From Apodospora peruviana (taxonomy: Eukaryota; Ascomycota; Sordariomycetes; Sordariales; Lasiosphaeriaceae), in assembly GCA_033439685.1 (NCBI GenBank), contig JAUEDM010000009.1, positions 124,001 through 188,000 on the forward strand: a stretch of 64,000 bases of DNA, given 5' to 3'. A model generated the notes under the pieces. That model did not search any database, was not told where the DNA came from, and was given only the letters and a program-made list of their open reading frames with translations. Positions 1 through 11,183 of this stretch are shown in pieces (positions within the stretch are counted from its first letter, which is position 1; each line of letters starts with the position of its first letter). A program made the position numbers and the translations under genes.

Positions 1-1
1 C

Positions 2-3000
2 TTCCGAAACCTTTCTGTCTTGGGGTATGCAACACCGACGACCGATTACCAAAAGACTGTGACAAGTGCCGTCTGGGCGGCAACCCTTGGCTCTCTTCGT
101 CGAGTTGTTTCCCGGTCAGAGTCCCGCACGGTACCGATTCTTCACCAATTCAGCGGTATTGTTCGGGCAGGCGAGATGCTGCTTGTCCTCGGTCGCCCTG
201 GGAGCGGATGTTCAACTCTCCTCAAGACAGTTGCCGGCGAGACGCACGGCCTCTTCATCGATGATGACTCTCACTTGAACTACCAAGGACTCTCGCTGCA
301 TGATATGCAGCGCCGGTTCAGGGGAGAAGTCATCTACATGGCCGAGCAGGATGTCCATTTTCCTCAGCTGACGGTCGATGAGACGTTGAGCTTTGCAGCA
401 CAGGCGCGTCCGCCTCCCCAAGACATCTTCCACGATGTCAATGGGAAGGTTATTTCTGCGCGACTGAGAGATGTCGCGGTAGCTGCCTTTGGTCTGGCCG
501 AAGTCAGGACCACCGCTGTCGGGAGCGACTTGGTCAAGGGTGTGTCTGGTGGTGAGCGCAAACGTGTTAGTATTGCCGAGGTTTTCCTGAGTGGAAGTTC
601 CTTGCAGTGTTGGGATAACAGCACCCGCGGCCTTGACAGTGCCAACGCCATCGAGTTCTGCAACATGTTAAGAGTCCAGAGTACAACCTCCCGGACGACG
701 GCATGTGTGGCGTTGTATCAGGCGCCCCAGGCGGCATATGAGGTGAGCATCCTTTGTGATGAAACTGGGGAGAAAAGTGCTGATTGTCCTGGAAGATGTT
801 TGACAAAGTGACGGTACTTTACGATGGTCGGCAAATCTACTTCGGTTCTTGCAAGTCGGCAGCCGCCTACTTTGAGCATTTGGGGTTTGAGCGAGCACCA
901 CGACAAACAACTGCAGACTTCCTGACGAGCCTCACAAGCTCTGAGCGGCGAGTGCAGGCTGGATGTGAGAGATCCGTTCCTCGAACGCCTGACGACTTCG
1001 TTGCGCGCTGGAAACGAAGTAGCGCCTATCAGAGTATGGTTGATGATATATCAACTTTTGATCTCACCTTCCCGCTTGGGGGCTCTGTTCAAAGAGAAAA
1101 GATGCAGTCAACACAACCGAGACAAGCCACAACACAGTAAGCCATCGTTGAACACAAAGTTGAGTTGCCCTCTTTGATCATGATAAGTAACGAGCATTCA
1201 ATTCTAGAAGCAACCGTTCTTCGCCATACACTTTATCATTTTCTCAACAAGTCAGCCTCTGCGTAGAACGGGGCTTCCAAAGACTCCGACACGACGCCAC
1301 CATCACCATCACCGGGGTCATTGTAAACTCAGTAATGGCCCTGGTCGTTGGCAGTGTGTTTTACAACCTCGATGAGTCAACAAACAGCTTCTACAGCCGC
1401 AGTGTCTTGATATTCTTTGCCATACTGCTCAACGCGTTTGCCAGTGCGATGGAGGTCGATTTGTCAAATTTTTCCCCAATACCACACCTATGACCGTGCT
1501 GACATCCCGTTGTTCAGATCCTCCTCCTCTACGGCCAGCGCCCAATTGTCGAGAAACAAGTCCGCTACGCCTTCTATCGCCCATCAGCCGAAGCCATGGC
1601 AGGTCTAATCTGCGACCTCCCCTACAAGATCGGTAACGCCGTCTTCTTCAACCTGGTGCTGTACTTCATGACAAACCTCCGCCGCGAACCCGCTGCGTTC
1701 TTCACGTTTTTGATCTTCACGTTTGTCACGACGCTGGTCATGTCCAATATGTACCGGACCTTTGGCGCGCTCAGTCGGACCCTCGCGCAAGCCTTGGTCC
1801 CGGCGGCTCTCATCGTCTTGGCACTGATCATGTACACCGGCTTTGTCATACCACCCACAAGCATGGTGCCATGGTTCAGATGGATTAACTATGTAAATCC
1901 CATTGCATACGCGTTTGAGAGCTTGATGATCAATGAGTTCTCGGACCGGATGTTTGGATGTGCGAATTTTGTGCCGAGTTGGCCGGGACATGATGGTAAA
2001 GAGACCAATCGCGTCTGTGGAGTTGTTGGTGCAAGCCTTGGGTCTGACATAGTCCGCGGAGAGGACTATCTGCGGTTGAGTTTTGGATACGAGACAAGTC
2101 ATCTCTGGCGGTGAGCAATTCCCTTCTTCAATCACCCACTAGCTGCAGGACCATGAGCAACATGAGTTGACCATATCTAGAAACTTTGGGGTCATCATTG
2201 CGTTTACTGTTCTCTACCTTGGGACATATCTGCTTGCGGCCGAGTACATCTCAGCTCAGAAACCCAAGGGTGAGATCTTGGTCTTTCGCCGCGGGCATAG
2301 CCGCATCTCCCAAAGAAGCAGCGATGCCGAAACTGGAGGGGATGGGAGTCCGGCATCTTCAACCTTTGCCCAGCTCACAGCAGCATCAGATGACAATAAA
2401 CAGACGTCAATCCAGAAACATTCTTCCACTTTCTCCTGGCGGGATATCTGCTTGGACATCCAGGTCAACAAGGAGCAGCGGCGCATCTTGGAGAGTGTCG
2501 ACGGCTGGATCAAGCCCGGGACGCTGACGGCACTGCTTGTATGTCCTGCTCCACGTCCATCATTCTTTCTCCCTCTCTTTGCCTTTCATCACTGACACAC
2601 AATCCGAAGGGACCTTCTGGCGCCGGGAAGACAAGTCTTCTCGATGTTCTTGCATCGCGAGCAACCATTGGAATCGTTTCTGGCCAAGTTTGCATCGACG
2701 GTTCTCCTCGAGATGCCTCGTTTCAGCGCAAGACAGGATACGTCCAGCAGTTTGACCTCCACTTGGCTACCTCCACGGTAAGGGAGTCACTCCGGTTCAG
2801 TGCTCTCATGAGACAGCCACAGACCGTAACGAGGAAGGAAAAGCTCGACTATGCGGAGAAAGTCATCAAGCTGCTGGAGATGGAAGACTATGCTGAAGCC
2901 GTTGTGGGCGTTCCGGGGGAAGGTACCTTATAAACTGGCCACAAGCAAGCACTCTTATTAAGTTCAGCATGTTAATGAAATTCAGGCCTCAATGTCGAAC

Positions 3001-4682
3001 AGCGAAAACGCCTCTCGATTGGCGTGGAACTTGCTGCCCGCCCACAACTCCTCATCTTTCTCGACGAGCCCACGTCCGGCCTCGACAGCCAGACAGCATG
3101 GTCAATCCTGGATCTACTCGAGACGCTTAAGAAACATGGACAAACTGTCCTGTGCACTATCCATCAGCCATCCGCTCCCTTATTTAGTCGCTTTGACCGG
3201 CTGCTGTTCCTCGCACCCAACGGACGGCCAGCATATTTCGGCGACATCGGCCCGTCGTGCCAAACAGTCATCCAGTATTTCGAGCTCAATGGTGCAAAGC
3301 CATGTCCGAGAGACGGAAACCCGGCAGAGTGGCTTATGGAGATGATCGGATGCACTCCCAGCTCTCACAGCGATGTTGATTGGCCTGCTGTCTGGCAGCA
3401 CAGCCCTGAACATGCAGAGGTGCATCGCGAGCTGGACAAGCTCCAGACAAGCCTCACCGGTACCATAGAAAGTCCGACCCCCGAGCCATACGAGTATGAC
3501 GAGTACGCCCTTGGCTGGTCGGGACAGCTATGGGAGTGTTTAAAGCGTGTCAACCTGCATTATTGGCGGTCGCCATCATACATTTACTCCAAGGCAGCGC
3601 TTTGCATCCTGAATGTTTGTCCCTCCCCATTCAAGTAATAATGTTCAAGATGCTGGTACTGACACAATGTTATCCAGGCTCTCTTCCTGGGCCTCACCTT
3701 CTACAAGGTTGACAACACTCTGCAAGGCCTCCAGTCCCAGACGTTCAGCATCTTCATGCTATTGTAAGTCCTTCTCGTCAGATACTCTTCCCAGTTTCTT
3801 CAGACTGACACTTTGCAGGACCATTTTCCCAAATTTCGTGCCACAAATCCTACCCAACTTAGTCACTCAGCGCGACCTGTACGAAGCCAGTGAAGGCCCA
3901 GCCAAGGTCTACTCATGGCAAGTATTTCTGGTAGCCAACCTAGCCACAGAACTTGCCTGGAGCACTTTGATGTCCGTGATGCTGTTCATCGTCTGGTACT
4001 ATCCCATCGGCTTCTACCGCAACGCCGTGTTCACGGAGTCGGTAGCCGAAAGAGGAGGGACAATGTTCCTCCTTCTTTGGGTCTTCCTGATGCTCACGAC
4101 GACCTTTGCGTTCTTCATCCAGGCAGGGATCGAGTCCGCCGAGGCTGCGGGTAATGCAGCCAACGGAGTATTTACGTTTTGGCTGGTGTTTTGCGGGTAG
4201 GCCTACTCATCCCAATCCAGCATTCAAGCCTGTCTGAGCTGACACGGAACAGAATCCTGGTCCGGCCAACCGCCATGCCTGGCTTCTGGATCTTCATGTA
4301 TCGTCTCTCACCGTTCACGTACCTCATCGACGCCGTGTTATCGGTAGCGGTGTCGCAAAGCGAAGTGAGATGTTCAGATATCGAACTCATCCAGTTTGAA
4401 GCACCTAAAGGAATGACTTGCGGCTTGTACATGGGTCCGTATATTGAGTCTCATGGTGGATACTTGGCCAATGGCGCTGCTGCATCCGGAGAACTTTGCA
4501 AGTACTGCCCTCTTGCCCAGGCTGATGCGTTTCTCGAGTTGCTGGATATCAGATGGGACGAGCGGTGGCGCAATTTTGGTATTCTTCTTGGATATACTGT
4601 CTTCAATGTCCTGGCCGCGGGTGTTCTGTATTGGCTTGTCAGGGTGCCACGCAAGGCTCGGAGAAGAAATGAGGGAACTTGA
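2..4682 (+). CDS. PDR-type (ABCG) ABC multidrug transporter, 5' end cut by window
   Basis: Full-size pleiotropic-drug-resistance pump of the plasma membrane, ordered NBD1-TMD1-NBD2-TMD2; it exports drugs or lipids using ATP. The reading frame is already open at base 2 (FRNLSV, a conserved PDR pre-NBD1 motif), so about 100 N-terminal residues lie outside. NBD1 has the fungal degenerate Walker A GRPGSGCST (Cys for Lys), signature VSGGERKR and a WDN-type Walker B; NBD2 has canonical Walker A GPSGAGKTS, a degenerate signature LNVEQRKR and Walker B LLIFLDEPTSGLD. This pairing is normal for the family. I infer introns at 743-795, 1137-1207, 1455-1517, 2111-2180, 2539-2609, 2923-2985, 3615-3677, 3764-3818 and 4197-4252. 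The exons sum to 1371 codons plus stop, with no in-frame stop. The substrate cannot be told from sequence. Confidence 0.93.
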
Positions 4683-5132
4683 CCAGGAATGGCTCTATCG
4701 GCATGACACAACAATAGAATACAGATAAGATATTGTCCGCTTCGGAAGTGAGGATGTGAAACAGCCTCTGGCAGCTGTCAAACCAAGCTTGCCGGCGGCA
4801 GTTTTTTTGGTTCAATGTACACGAGATATCGCACTGCCTTACATGCACAAGGCCGCGTTTGGAGAATGCCGCGCGACCTCCCCCGACCACGCTCCTTGCT
4901 ATGAAGCAAACGCGCAAACGTGCAAATGCATCTTCAAGTTGTCGCTATCAATGGCCATCGCGAGCGGGGTTGTAGGCCTCAATGCATCGCAAGCTCATCC
5001 TTATCTGGTCACATGCTGGGCAGCGATTGAACTCGTTCGCTCTGGGCGAGTCAATGTCCCCTTCAACAGCAAAAGGTATAAAGGTTTGAAGCAAAATGGG
5101 GTTCGCACGCGTGGCAAACACACTGCTGTGCT
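4683..5132. other. Intergenic spacer, ABC transporter to MATE-like gene
   Basis: 450 bp with no supported gene. It would hold the terminator of the ABC gene and the promoter of the MATE-like gene. An open frame crosses it but has no recognisable protein features. Confidence 0.6.
5077..5082 (+). promoter_or_regulatory. TATA-like box upstream of the MATE-like gene
   Basis: TATAAA about 50 bp upstream of the ATG at 5133. The position fits a core promoter with a short leader. Motif match only. Confidence 0.3.
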
Positions 5133-6696
5133 ATGGTCCATCTCACCCAACCGATCCCATTCATCTACACGATACTACCCAAAGACCCAATCGACGACGA
5201 CATCGGCCGCGAAGACTCTGTCGGCCAACATGAAAAACCCAGTCCACCCCCAACCCGGGTTCAAGTACTTGCTCTTCATCGGACCACCTACCTTGGCGCC
5301 CTTCTCTTCAACGCCGCCGCATTCGCCCTCCCGGCCGTCTATGGAACGCTCTCTAAGATCTGGGTCGCCAACATCGACCCATCACTCATCGTGACGACTG
5401 ACGTCTACACCTACATCGGTGTTGTCGCCGAAGTCCTCAACGAAGGTCTCCCACGAGCAGCATGGGTTATCACCGGTGACCACGCATCGCGCTCTCTTGC
5501 GCAGCGCCTCCAGCTCACACACACCCTCATCCTCTTTCAGAGTATCCTCGGCCTAATAATGAGCATCGACTTCATGGCTGGTGCCCCAACCTTTGCCAAA
5601 GGATTTGTCCCAATCGAAGTCCGCGATATCAGCATCACCTACATCCGCATCAGCGCGTTCGGCGCCCTGAGCAGCGCCATCGAGACAGCCGTCTCTTACG
5701 CAACTCGAGCGTTGGACAAACCAGATGTACCTTTAATCATCAGTTCCGTCAAGTTCGGAATCAACATCATTCTGGATCTCCTGATCATCTCTAAAGCCCA
5801 CGTCGGCAGCTATCAGCCCACCGCTAAACATGCAGGCAGGTATCCAACTAGCCTGCAACATGGCATCCGCTATCTTCGGGCTGGCCTACTTCCTTTGGCG
5901 AAACACCCTAAAGTTCCAGAAGGACAACAGTCGGGATATCTCAACCGCGCCTCGCCCTCCAAGCTCTGTACATCCTCCTCCGCCCCGGCATCGCAACCTT
6001 CATCGAGTCAGCAGTCCGAAACGCTCTCTACCTCTGGCCCATCGCGACGATCGTATCAATGGGCCTCGTCTACGCATCAACATGGAGCGTATTCATGACC
6101 ATCCGCTGGGGTCTGGCCATGATCCCGGTGCTTGCTCTCGAGCAAACCTCTCTAGCATTCGTGGGACACGACTGGGGCGTATGGCATCGCAGCGTTGGCG
6201 TGCAGAATCTGTGTCCAAAACTAGACCGAGCAGCGGCTGTCACCATCATGCGACCTGCGTTCGTGTCTCTTGCCATTACTATTGTCGTCAAAGTCCCTCT
6301 CTGTCTCATCTTCACATTTGTAGCCTGCCGCCCGCCCTTACGCGCGGTATATCAGTGACTCAGGCGAGGTGGCCGATATTACGGCTATGATGTGGCGGAA
6401 CATGGGCTGGTGTTACATATTCTATGCCATGTCAACCCAGCTGGCAACCATCCTGCTGGCGACAAAGACCGAGGTGGTACCTGTGGCAGAGCCTGGCGAG
6501 CAATTTTCTGTATGTTCTCCCCTGGGCGATTGCCTGCCAGACAGCGCATTTGAACGAGAACAATGCTTGGACGTACCGTGGCCTTGTCTTTGGGGGCAGC
6601 TTGGTCTTTGGATTTGTAGACATTTTGGTGTTTGATGGGTTGTGGTTGTGGACACTCATGACAGGACGCATGAAGTTGGATGTCTTTAGGTCATAG
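5133..6696 (+). pseudogene. MATE-family transporter with four +1 frame changes
   Basis: Protein-level similarity to fungal MATE-like multidrug efflux proteins runs through the whole stretch: many hydrophobic segments, and family-like motifs such as EVLNEGLPRAAW, AGIQLACNMASA, FIESAVRNALYLWPI and TIRWGLAMIP. The frame steps forward by one base four times: near 5826 (in AAA), near 5941-5952, near 6329-6336 (C-rich) and near 6465 (in AAA). Between steps I see no stop codon and no obvious loss of conserved residues. No GT-AG intron of normal size explains any step; the first could only be a 37-nt intron. So this is either a young pseudogene or a gene with four assembly indels. MATE proteins exchange H+ or Na+ for organic compounds; the substrate is unknown. 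It lies in tandem with the ABC pump. Confidence 0.7.
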
Positions 6697-6781
6697 TAGC
6701 ATGAGCTGGTAGTGTTCAGGGTTTTATGTATTACACAGGGAGACTCTAAAGAACAGTGCATATCATGTGTCTCAACTCTGG

Positions 6782-7675
6782 TCAACGTCCATAAAACTCC
6801 TTGACTCCGTCGATGATCTCTCTCGTCTGAGCCTCCACATCGCCATCCAGATCAACCGACACCATCATCTCAGTATCCAAGTCCCCTGATCTTTTTGTCT
6901 TCCTGTCGCCAAATGATAACGGAAAACTCGTCATTGTTCTCGGGTCTAAGGGTTGCAGAACTGGCAAGTCCTCATCATCACCATCCTCATCAAGCGGCAC
7001 AAAGATCACACCAATTCCATATTCCTTAATCGAGTTTCTAATGGCCAGCCTATGCCACTGCTCAAGGGCAGGATGCGTCAGGACCATAAGCGCAGGGTTC
7101 GCACGTCGCAGCCTCTCTTCCTCGGACAGTGCAAAGAGAGTGTTCGTCGCCTTCGGTGCAAACGAAGCAGTGACAGGCTGAGATGCTGGCTTGCTGCTCT
7201 GAGATGACTCGGAAGCAACCGAGCTCACAGACCCCCGCCGACTCGTCGATGGAGTCAAACTGGACGAAGCGCCACCAAAGCCAAAGAACCCTTCCGTCGC
7301 AGGTCTCGACTCTTCAGGAAACAGAAGCCCCGTCCTTGTCATTTTGGACAGCCACATCCGCTGGTAACGAGCTTGATTCGCTCCTGATGATCCCGACACG
7401 TCGCTGTCACCGACTCCAGCCCGAGAGGCGCCCACACTGGCGGCTTTGGCCGACGATTCGTGGAGGCTGCCGCCTTGATAGAGTGGGCAGGACAGCGAGT
7501 CGGCTACTGCTCGAGCGATTTGGACCTTGCCTACCACGCCGGTCGAGGCGGTGATGAGCACGATGTATTTGGCCGGTTTGGTTGTCATGATGGATGTCTC
7601 AGCTGGCTTGTCTGGCTGGCGATGGAGGAGTGCTTGCGGAGTTGGTGGACGGGGCGGGAAGCCTGAATCGGACAT
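6782..7675 (-). CDS. Conserved fungal hypothetical protein with a P-loop-like N-terminus
   Basis: A single uninterrupted frame of 297 residues from an ATG at 7675. Near residues 36-55 the segment IVLITASTGVVGKVQIARAV looks like a P-loop motif with one extra residue, as in small nucleotide-binding folds, so nucleotide binding is possible but unproven. Residues about 120-175 are Ser-rich and probably disordered. A conserved-looking block follows (ANPALMVLTHPALEQWHR, EYGIGVIFVPL), then an acidic stretch. It lies tail to tail with the MATE-like gene, 85 bp apart. I do not recognise a named function. Confidence 0.75.
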   Translation of the reverse strand: MSDSGFPPRPPTPQALLHRQPDKPAETSIMTTKPAKYIVLITASTGVVGKVQIARAVADSLSCPLYQGGSLHESSAKAASVGASRAGVGDSDVSGSSGANQARYQRMWLSKMTRTGLLFPEESRPATEGFFGFGGASSSLTPSTSRRGSVSSVASESSQSSKPASQPVTASFAPKATNTLFALSEEERLRRANPALMVLTHPALEQWHRLAIRNSIKEYGIGVIFVPLDEDGDDEDLPVLQPLDPRTMTSFPLSFGDRKTKRSGDLDTEMMVSVDLDGDVEAQTREIIDGVKEFYGR

Positions 7676-8304
7676 TTTGTTTGGGATGGCTCTTGGGTTG
7701 TGGGTTGAGGACTAGGGTTTAAATTGACTTGTTTGGTTTGTTGATGGAGGTTGATGTTGTCGATTTCGTGTTGAGTTTAAAGAGAAGTATGGGTTAACTT
7801 TCAAGCTCATCTGAGTCATGTGTGAGAGTACGGAGTACAAACGCGGAATTCCGATGAACAACCCCTCATCGGCAGTTTAGGATCATGTGCCGTTATCCTG
7901 CATGTGTAATTGGGTAGGTACTGACACAGAGCTGGCTATGTATTCTCAGTATTCCTTAGGTATCCTTCCCGGTAATAGCTGTTATTCCCTTGTTGATCTT
8001 ACCGCCTTGCTAAAATTAACCGAGGTCAGTCACAGTCTCTGATGTCACAGTCTCTAAGGGAAGTAGGGATTTGCCATGATGATTTTGGAACAGATCAACA
8101 GATGAATTGAGAGTTTCTCCCCTCAATATTCCCTGATGCAGGGGCCAATCTGATAAAGCACAACGTCACGGGGGCGCTCGCTATCTCTCAAGTATATGGG
8201 GACACGTCTTTGGGTACAGGTCTGGTGTCTGAACAAAAAAAAAAAAAAAAAAAAAAAGCCTGCATGATATGTTTGGCGGTTAAACCACAGAGCCAGATAT
8301 TTCC
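7676..8304. other. Intergenic spacer with a poly-A run
   Basis: 629 bp with no supported gene. It holds the 5' flank of the P-loop-like gene and a run of 23 A at 8235-8257, close to the 3' end of the decayed paralogue on the minus strand. A retroposed poly-A tail was considered, but there is nothing else to support it. Confidence 0.5.
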
Positions 8305-9102
8305 CTAGCTATAGCCCAGAGCCGGAAGAGCTTGGTCAAGCTCGCTCTCGTGAGATTCCAATCCGTCCTTCACCATAGTCTGCTCGTTAAGAAGGATGAT
8401 GGCACCCTGGGCCCTAACCCCCCGCGCATATGACAGGAGGGCAGCACGCAGGGCATCCAGACCTCTCGACGCTTTGAACTTGTTGAAGGCCATCAGGGCT
8501 GGCACGACTCTGTCTTGGAGTGTGTCGGTCTGGCCGCCGAGGCTGTCTTGCAAGATCTCAAAAGCGCGTCAGGTTGGCTATGCTGCCCTACGCCGCCATG
8601 TTCTCGTAGTGCGCCGTTGACCATCGCGACCAGTCGCTGGTCACGGTGTGCAAGACGTCGGCGGCGCTATTTGTCGTCTGGACCTTGGCGGCCAGAGCAT
8701 GCATTGCGGGATCGGTGGAGGGGGCTGCCATGTTGTTGAAGAGCGCTGTCACAGCCTGCATGCCGGCATGGAAGAGGGATTGCTTGGCCGCTTGCGTCGC
8801 CGGGTGATGGCGTTGTGTGCTGCAATTGCTCCGGCTGTTGTGCCGCTGTTCGTCATGTCGAGCATGGGCCCTTTCAAAGGGATATGTGTTTCGGTGTCGC
8901 CATTGGCTTCGTCAGCTGTATCAGTCCCCTCGGGGACCATGTCGGTAGCCAGTTCGGGAGCAGCATCGCCAATCACCACCATCGTCATCGGCAGCCGGCA
9001 TCGGTAGTCACTTCAGGGGCGGCATTGGCCACTGCATCGCCCACCCACTGCATCGCCTACTGCATCGGCAGAAATTGGGATGAGGTTGAGAAAGAACGAC
9101 AT
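8305..9102 (-). pseudogene. Decayed, inverted paralogue of the gene at 9993-10817
   Basis: Reading the minus strand from the ATG at 9102 gives MSFF, matching the start of the intact gene at 9993. Later pieces also line up: HAGMQAV against TNGMQAA, STAHYENMAA against QAAHYGDREN, FEILQDSLGGQTDTLQDR against FEILQNRISSLSDQRDNL, and NEQTMVKDGL against NEQMGQMTDAGL. The similarity is spread over at least four frames, with stop codons after NMAA and in the N-terminal third, so it cannot make the full protein. The last segment (8305-8553) is still open. Base composition is GC-rich, with no C-to-T excess visible by eye, so RIP is not the obvious cause. Function of the parent family is unknown. Confidence 0.68.
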
Positions 9103-9992
9103 GGCGAATATCGGGCGGCAGTGCTGCGGAAGCTGGTGTGCGTCCTAGGTGAGTTTTATAGCAGAGACCGATGCTTTGTTGGGGAATGTCCGGGTCGCAA
9201 ATGAGAAAACCGTTAGGGTGAGTCAGAGTGGATAAGCTTGTTATCATCATGAATCATCTCGAGAGCTCGCCGGGAGGTTTTTTTTTTTTTTTTTTTTGTG
9301 GGGGGGGGGGGGGGGGGGGTACTTATATTATGGCCAGGCGACGGATCGCGACGGTCAGGTTCTCGTCCCAGATGAGGGCTTCACGGAGTAACCAGAAGCT
9401 CACATGGCCGGCCTTTTGATCACATTGAAAGGTCCAGATCATGCCAAACTAGCACCATCCTCTTCTTCTCATGCACGCCGCTCCGGCTTTCCGCACGAAC
9501 GGAGCCCGGAGCCCCAGACCACCGCTGCCGGCGTAGTGGTGCGCCAATGTTCGACGATATCAGCTGAGGAGGCCTAGACCGAAGTGGATATGGAGTGCTT
9601 CCAATAGTGTGGATTTAGATCGAGCTGAAAGTTTGTTACGGGCTCTTGACTTCAGCTCCATTATATCATCCTAATGCAAGCCACAGGCACTATCACTTCT
9701 TATGGAGCAACTAGAGAAGCATCTGCGTATGTGTCTTCCAAAAGCGAGCAGTCAGGCAACTTCCCAGGTCCTTCGCCAGTCTGCATCGGGAAAGGAGATG
9801 AAAGGGGTTTCCCGGGTCATTTCCCCCATGGTGTTGATTGACGGGTAGAGGATATAACTCTCACCAATCCTGCCCAAAATAGGAGAACACGCAACACTCG
9901 ACCGACCAAATCCCACTCAAAAGTTCCCACTTCGGCAACCTTGCACCTTCGAACTGTTATTCTTTAACTTCGCAATTGTACAAACCGACACC
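9103..9992. other. Intergenic region between the paired copies, with a T/G homopolymer block
   Basis: 890 bp holding the promoter of the intact gene at 9993 and the former promoter of the decayed copy. It contains a run of about 20 T (9278-9297) directly followed by a run of about 20 G (9300-9319). GATATAAC near 9850 could be a TATA-like element. No gene is supported. Confidence 0.5.
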
Positions 9993-10817
9993 ATGAGCTT
10001 TTTTCCAGACATAGTCGCGACTATGACAGCGGGTTATTTATCTGCCAGCGCGGTGATGAGTCTCGGCATCGCCAACGGGCAAGACGGAATAGTAGTGGAA
10101 GGTGGGGACACCACTGGCATCAGCCCAGAAGCCCGAGAAGGAATTCAGCAAAGCCAGGAGGAGATCAAGGATGTCGTGACGAAGCTGGAGAAAAGCGATC
10201 CCTGCGCTGCCGCCGACGCCCAGGAACTCGAGGAGAAGCTTAAGAAAGAGCACAAGCACGTGTGGGACGGGCCCAAGCAATTTGGGCGGTTTGTGGGAGG
10301 TGAGCTTGCCAAGGGGCTCCTGCTCACCAATGGCATGCAAGCGGCGCAGAACGTATACCGCAACCTAGCCAAGGCAACCCCCAGCGATGCCTCGGCCGAT
10401 GAACCTCAGGCCAAGATCATCCAGGCCATCAACCAACGAGGAATGATTATCCAGGGCGCGCTGAACACCTGGCTACAGTGGCAGGCCGCCCACTACGGCG
10501 ATCGCGAGAACTTGGGTACCATCCCGATACCGGGATTGGAAAATGGCATGCAGCTGTTTGAGATACTCCAGAATCGAATCTCTTCGCTGAGCGACCAGCG
10601 GGACAATCTTGCCTCGCTGCTCAACACGGTCGTGCAGACCAAGACGCTCGCCGCCGTCAAGGCGCTGCTGTCGGCCGACATCGCGTACGCCCAGGCTGTC
10701 GTCGACGTGAGCAACATGATCAACGAGCAAATGGGGCAGATGACGGATGCTGGCTTGCCGACCATGTTGGCTGAGGCCCAGGGCGCTTTGTCCACTCTTG
10801 TTGCGGCTAACGCTTGA
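9993..10817 (+). CDS. Hypothetical helical protein (intact member of a local inverted pair)
   Basis: A single frame of 274 residues from an ATG in good context (GACACCATGAG). I do not recognise the family. The first 30 residues are small and hydrophobic (TAGYLSASAVMSLGIA) and could be a membrane or targeting segment, though they are not a textbook signal peptide. Residues about 50-90 form a charged, probably coiled-coil stretch (QQSQEEIKDVVTKLEKS, EELEEKLKKEH-like). The rest is Ala/Gln/Leu-rich and predicted helical. Only two Cys are obvious. A broken copy of the same gene lies head to head at 8305-9102, so the gene belongs to a family that duplicates and decays here. Confidence 0.72.
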   Translation: MSFFPDIVATMTAGYLSASAVMSLGIANGQDGIVVEGGDTTGISPEAREGIQQSQEEIKDVVTKLEKSDPCAAADAQELEEKLKKEHKHVWDGPKQFGRFVGGELAKGLLLTNGMQAAQNVYRNLAKATPSDASADEPQAKIIQAINQRGMIIQGALNTWLQWQAAHYGDRENLGTIPIPGLENGMQLFEILQNRISSLSDQRDNLASLLNTVVQTKTLAAVKALLSADIAYAQAVVDVSNMINEQMGQMTDAGLPTMLAEAQGALSTLVAANA

Positions 10818-11068
10818 AGATATGCTGCTTTGCAGTTCTGGGGACACACTGAGGGATTGTTGGGGGGAAATGGTGTCGTATCTTACAGCCCAGAGTGTAG
10901 GGATGGTCTTGATCATGAAGGCTGAGATTGAGAGACGGTTCCATGCTGAAGTTCCTTGCTAGAAAAGAAAAGGGGGGATGCTCAGAACATATTACAAGTC
11001 AGCAGCTATCCAAAATTTCACATCATGTTTCTTCCAGTATAGATGGTTCCGAGGGCAAAAAGAATCTG

Positions 11069-11183
11069 TGACGAGAGTGGGATTCGAACCCACGCCCTTT
11101 CGGACCACGGAATCCAGGATGATTGGAGTTATCAAGGTTGAAATACCTTAACGTGGCGCCTTAGACCGCTCGGCCATCTCGCC
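11069..11183 (-). tRNA. tRNA-Leu (anticodon AAG) with an intron
   Basis: Read on the minus strand, the 7-bp acceptor stem pairs GGCGAGA with TCTCGTC (one G-U pair). The D-arm has the Leu/Ser form GGCCGAGCGGTCTAAGGC. The T-arm is GTGGG-TTCGAAT-CCCAC, and a type II variable arm is present. The anticodon stem is CCACG/CGTGG, with loop TT-AAG-G interrupted by an intron of about 35 nt just 3' of the anticodon, the canonical 37/38 position. The intron carries CCTT, able to pair with AAGG at the anticodon, as in eukaryotic pre-tRNA introns. The AAG anticodon (read as IAG) decodes CUU and CUC. The discriminator base would be A at 11069. Confidence 0.88.

Noticed and set aside
5786..5834. A very short intron (about 37 nt) to explain the first frame change in the MATE-like gene
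   Set aside because: It would delete family-like residues (VGSYQPT) that fit the protein well, is below normal intron size, and three further frame changes remain unexplained.
8235..8257. Poly-A run as evidence that the minus-strand copy is a retrocopy
   Set aside because: On the minus strand the run reads as T, the wrong sense for a tail of the minus-strand copy; no target-site duplication was seen.
8560..8600. A 36-nt intron (GTAGGG...TTTTGAG) in the decayed copy at 8305-9102
   Set aside because: Branch-like CCTGAC is present, but the size is too small and the exons would join out of frame with FEILQ; other breaks remain.
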